Origin: Trichocoleus desertorum ATA4-8-CV12
GTDB lineage: Bacteria; Cyanobacteriota; Cyanobacteriia; FACHB-46
Assembly (NCBI GenBank): GCA_019358975.1
Contig: JAHHIL010000041.1
Location: forward strand, 1-51,798
DNA: 51,798 nucleotides
Direction of reading: 5' to 3'
The position numbers and the translations under genes were made by a program. Below are positions 48,817 through 51,798 of the stretch, one piece after another (the stretch's first letter is position 1; every line of letters starts with the position of its first letter). The notes beneath the pieces were generated by a model. The model did no database searches. It had not been told where the DNA came from and saw nothing but the letters and a program-made list of their open reading frames with translations.

Positions 48817-51546
48817 TTAACTGTATCGCCAAACTCTAATGGTTTGATCGGCGCTACTGCTAACAAATGTATTGCTATCTGGTGCAAAGGCGATCGCACA
48901 AATCTTACCTGTATGTTCGCTCAATGTCGCCAGCAATTCTCTCGACTCTAAATCCCAAACTTTCAACGTGCAATCTTCACCACCGCTGATTAAAAACTGA
49001 CCATTGGGGTTAATGGCAACGGCTGATACTTGGCCTTTATGCAACGCCAGACTGGAGCTAACACCTGGGCCTAAATCCCAAAGCTTGATGGTCCCGTCTG
49101 CGCCTCCACTGACTATCGTTTTACCGTCGGGGCTAAATGCCATTGAGCAAACTTTGCTGGCGTGAGCAGGAAGCGAGTTGAAGGCAGTTCTGGTATCTAA
49201 ATTCCAGAGGTGGATCGTGCCGTTTTGGTCGCCACTAGCCAGGATGTCTTTATCAGAGTGAGGGCTGAAAACAACTGAGGTGATGAAGCCGTAACCACTG
49301 AGGGTTTGCAATAATCTGCCGCTTCTGATGTCCCACACTTTAATGCTGCGATCGGCACTGCCACTGGCGAGCCATTGCCCATCCGGGTTAACGGCGATCG
49401 CATTTACAGCGGTGGTATGTCCGGTGAGGGTGCGGAGTAATTCGCCTGTCTTCAGGTTCCAGACTTTAATTGTGTTGCTGCTACCACTGCTAAACAACAG
49501 CTTGCCGCCGGGATGCATCGCTAGAGCATAAATTGAGCCAGAATTTTTGGGCTGGGAAAGGGTTTGTACCCACTCTCCTTTCAAGGCCCAAACTTGTATT
49601 TTGTTGTCACTGCCCCCACTGACTAAGGTTTGGCTATTGGGGCTGATCGCTAAAGCATTGGCTCCAGTCTCAAAGATTACTCGACATTTCCAAGTGCCAA
49701 GTTTAGGAGGTAATGCCGCGATCGCTACTGGTACATTTGTCACCTCAACATCAATGGTGGTAACTGGGAAGTTTTCTCGCCCCACAACCGCGATCGCCCG
49801 CTGCAAATACTCCTCATAGTCCTCATAAATTTGAGGAATCAGTGAGGAGGTTCCAGGCTCAAAAATTAGATCGTCAATGATGGCATCTGCCTTTTCATTA
49901 ATCGCATCCACCAGTGTTTGCGGCATGGTGGGTACGGCATCAGCAATCTGTCGCAGTTCTTCTGGGTCTTGTCGCAGAATCGCTTCTAATGCCCAATACT
50001 CATAGTCTGAAAGTTGATTAATCAGTTCGTGCCATTGGGGAGCTAGGAGTGGTTCCTCATCCTCAGCCTCAGATGACTCAGTCGTAGGAGCTGGGAGTTC
50101 CAGCGGTAGCGCGATCGCCGGAATTGTAGATTCGACCGTTACCAGTTCCCCTGGTTGCGGTGCCCGACTCGCAATCTGGGTTAGCAGCGTTTCTAGAGAG
50201 GTTTCTAGCTCCCGCCTTTGGGTTGTAATCGTTGTGAGTAAGGCTTGAATCTCCGTTTTCAGGGGTTGTAGATCGATCGCATCCACTAACCCAGCAATTT
50301 CCGTCTTCAGCGGTTGCAGATCGAGGGTTTGGATTTCCGATTGCAATGGCTCCAGGTCAATCGCGGCAATTATAGTTTGGATTTCTGATTGCAACGGCTG
50401 GGTATCAATCGTAGAAATTAAGGCTTCAATTTCTGATTTCAGGGCTTGGACATCGATCGCAGCCAGCAATTCTTGAATCTGCGATTTCAACAAAGGTAGG
50501 TTGATCGCAGCGACGAGAGCTTGAATCTCAGCTCTGATTGGCTCTACATCGATCGCATCCACTAATCCTGCAATTTCTGACTTCAGGGGTTGCAGATCAA
50601 TTGTTTGAATTTCTGACCTTAACGGTTCCAGGTCGATCGCGGCAATGAGAGTTTGGAGTTCCGCCTGCAACGACTGTATATCAATCGTAGAAATCAATGA
50701 TTCAATGTCCGATTTCACCGCTTGCACATCGATCGCAGCGACTAGGGATTGAATCTCTGCTTTCAACTGCGGCACGTTGATGACTGACACCAGTTCTTGA
50801 ATGTCGGCTCTAAGTGGCTCTAAGTCGATCGCTGCTAGTTCTGCTAGAGACTCATGTAGGGTTTGCCGCGATCGCTCCAGCCTTTCGATTTGCGCTTGTA
50901 AGTCCTGGGTTTCTGCGGCTAATAGCTGCTTGCTCGTTTGCAGGGCAGCTACATCACTGTGGAGCCGAAGTTTTTGCGCGGTAAACTCAGCAATTTGAGT
51001 TTTGAGTTGACTCAGTTCTTGCTGGTGCTGACCCGCCTCCACCGCTAAACTTTGCCGCGCATCAGTTGTGGTGGCGATCGCTTGTTGCATTTCTGCTTCT
51101 TGCGCTGCTAAACTCTGGACCCGATCTTGCAACTGTTGGAAGCCAAGTTCTAGTTGCTGCTTACGACCTTCTAAAGTAGCGATCGCTTGACCTAATTCTC
51201 GATCTTGCTGTTGCTGCTCGGCGATGCGAGTTTGAAGCTGATCAAGGTCTGCTTGCAAGAAGCTCAAACTGGTTTCGGCTTGCTGCTTGTCTGCGGTTGC
51301 GGTTAAGAGAGCTTGCTGGATTTCTGCTTGCCGTTGCTCGTAAGCTTGCAACTGTCCCGCGATCGCCTGCCCTTTGAGTTGGGCTTGCCGTTTCTGGCGA
51401 TCGTCGATGGCTACTGCTCCTGCGTAGGCACCTGGCGCGATTAATCCTGTGAGGAGCGATCGCTGCAAGTTGCGCTCAGCCAGAAAGCTCAAGCCAAAGC
51501 TAAGGCCGAAAGCGGCTGAACCGATGACAATCCGATTGACTAACAT
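48817..51546 (-). CDS. Membrane/coiled-coil protein with 16-residue repeats, TerB_C-like domain and WD40 propeller
   Basis: 909 residues in five parts. Residues 1-47 hold two hydrophobic segments (IVIGSAAFGLSFGLSFLA, LLTGLIAPGAYAGAVAI), probably a membrane anchor. Residues 50-238 are a Gln-rich coiled coil. Residues 240-440 are thirteen repeats of about 16 residues with consensus IDLQPLKSEIQALVAA. Residues 503-585 resemble the TerB C-terminal domain (WHELINQLSDYEYWALEAIL, AINEKADAIIDDLIFE, IYEDYEEYLQRAI). Residues 620-909 are seven WD40 blades (SADRSIKVWDI, GADGTIKLWDL and so on). The protein heads the operon with the BrxD-like ATPase. The start is ATG 51546. The TerB_C call is by eye and is the least certain part. 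Confidence 0.82.
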   Translation of the reverse strand: MLVNRIVIGSAAFGLSFGLSFLAERNLQRSLLTGLIAPGAYAGAVAIDDRQKRQAQLKGQAIAGQLQAYEQRQAEIQQALLTATADKQQAETSLSFLQADLDQLQTRIAEQQQQDRELGQAIATLEGRKQQLELGFQQLQDRVQSLAAQEAEMQQAIATTTDARQSLAVEAGQHQQELSQLKTQIAEFTAQKLRLHSDVAALQTSKQLLAAETQDLQAQIERLERSRQTLHESLAELAAIDLEPLRADIQELVSVINVPQLKAEIQSLVAAIDVQAVKSDIESLISTIDIQSLQAELQTLIAAIDLEPLRSEIQTIDLQPLKSEIAGLVDAIDVEPIRAEIQALVAAINLPLLKSQIQELLAAIDVQALKSEIEALISTIDTQPLQSEIQTIIAAIDLEPLQSEIQTLDLQPLKTEIAGLVDAIDLQPLKTEIQALLTTITTQRRELETSLETLLTQIASRAPQPGELVTVESTIPAIALPLELPAPTTESSEAEDEEPLLAPQWHELINQLSDYEYWALEAILRQDPEELRQIADAVPTMPQTLVDAINEKADAIIDDLIFEPGTSSLIPQIYEDYEEYLQRAIAVVGRENFPVTTIDVEVTNVPVAIAALPPKLGTWKCRVIFETGANALAISPNSQTLVSGGSDNKIQVWALKGEWVQTLSQPKNSGSIYALAMHPGGKLLFSSGSSNTIKVWNLKTGELLRTLTGHTTAVNAIAVNPDGQWLASGSADRSIKVWDIRSGRLLQTLSGYGFITSVVFSPHSDKDILASGDQNGTIHLWNLDTRTAFNSLPAHASKVCSMAFSPDGKTIVSGGADGTIKLWDLGPGVSSSLALHKGQVSAVAINPNGQFLISGGEDCTLKVWDLESRELLATLSEHTGKICAIAFAPDSNTFVSSSADQTIRVWRYS
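50278..50829 (-). repeat. 276-bp tandem super-repeat coding for 2 x 92 residues
   Basis: Block A (50554-50829, residues 240-331) and block B (50278-50553, residues 332-423) each encode six units of 16, 16, 16, 16, 12 and 16 residues in the same order. A further single unit follows (residues 424-439). The short 12-residue unit is at the fifth position of both blocks, showing that one block duplicated as a whole. Confidence 0.88.
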
Positions 51547-51687
51547 GCAAGCTTCTTGGTAATTCCGTCTGGGTCAATTTTGTCTCACTGTCTGATATCC
51601 CATGCAGTCGCATCAGGAGTGAGTAGCAGTCTCAAAGAAATTTACAACATTCTCTACACTTCTCTATCTACGTGACATCCTCCCCTC

Positions 51688-51798
51688 CTAACCGCAAGCG
51701 GTGTAGAAAGGGCTTCCCAACCTCACGATTGAGAATTGCTGCTTCACAGGACTCGTAACCGAGTATCCTCCACAGCCAGAAACCGTTAGTCCCAACGG
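51688..51798 (-). mobile_element. tnpB: 3' end of an IS200/IS605-type tnpB with terminal hairpin (partial)
   Basis: On the minus strand, 36 codons from the window edge read through VSGCGGYSVTSPVKQQFS and SIVRLGSPFYTACG to TAG at 51688-51690, in the style of a TnpB C-terminal tail. The stop overlaps a perfect hairpin ACCGC-AA-GCGGT (51691-51702). Beyond it the plus strand reads CGTGACATCCTCCCCTCC, the usual outer end of these elements. The right end of the element is thus near 51671, about 125 bases upstream of the WD40/TerB_C gene. Most of the element lies outside the window. Confidence 0.55.

Noticed and set aside
50278-50829. CRISPR-like array
   Set aside because: The repeats are in frame, code for protein and have no unique spacers of constant length.
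40476-51546. Complete BREX locus
   Set aside because: No PglX methylase, PglZ, BrxA, BrxB or BrxL-like gene is present; only BrxD-like and BrxHI-like proteins are seen.

Overview
The window comes from a cyanobacterium, almost certainly a filamentous one. The highly iterated palindrome GCGATCGC occurs throughout. There is a full-length Mg-chelatase large subunit (ChlH), a cyanobacterial-type FtsH, an IlvB with a C-terminal zinc ribbon, a tandem CobO-like protein and, most telling, a complete fraC-fraD-fraE operon for filament integrity and septal junctions. No rRNA or tRNA gene was recognised.

Layout. 1-280: a strong sigma70-type promoter fires out of the left edge. 279-5697: housekeeping and metabolism (endonuclease III-like glycosylase, PutA, a GNAT, a BtuF-like binding protein). 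5730-12311: an accessory block with a divergent AraC regulator and a six-gene minus-strand array (cupin, secreted alpha/beta hydrolase, two SDRs, TMEM175-like channel, aldo/keto reductase). Its two promoter-distal genes are decayed, one with two in-frame stops and one with two frameshifts. 12409-24475: a Uma2 nuclease, chlH with a 0.7-kb upstream region, an ankyrin protein, an LpxB-like glycosyltransferase ending in a pyrimidine microsatellite, an M23 peptidase, ftsH and an FMN reductase. 24604-34719: a ferrochelatase-family protein with a polyhistidine tail, two response regulators preceded by the ghost of a histidine kinase, an MFS exporter, ilvB and a PBP4-type peptidase. 34716-38578: fraCDE and the tandem CobO.

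38579-51798 is the most accessory part. It holds a large unknown helical protein, an Lhr/BrxHI-like helicase, three Uma2 nucleases, a GerMN protein, a tandem LRAT-like protein with one dead domain, an unknown small protein, a DUF2791/BrxD-like ATPase, and a 909-residue protein with membrane, coiled-coil, repeat, TerB_C-like and WD40 parts. I read the last protein, the ATPase and the helicase as one functional module (TerB_C/BrxD/BrxHI type, probably genome defence) split by about 4.8 kb of inserted genes. The 3' end of an IS200/IS605 tnpB lies at the right edge, just upstream of it.

All functional calls rest on motif recognition by eye; no database search was run.
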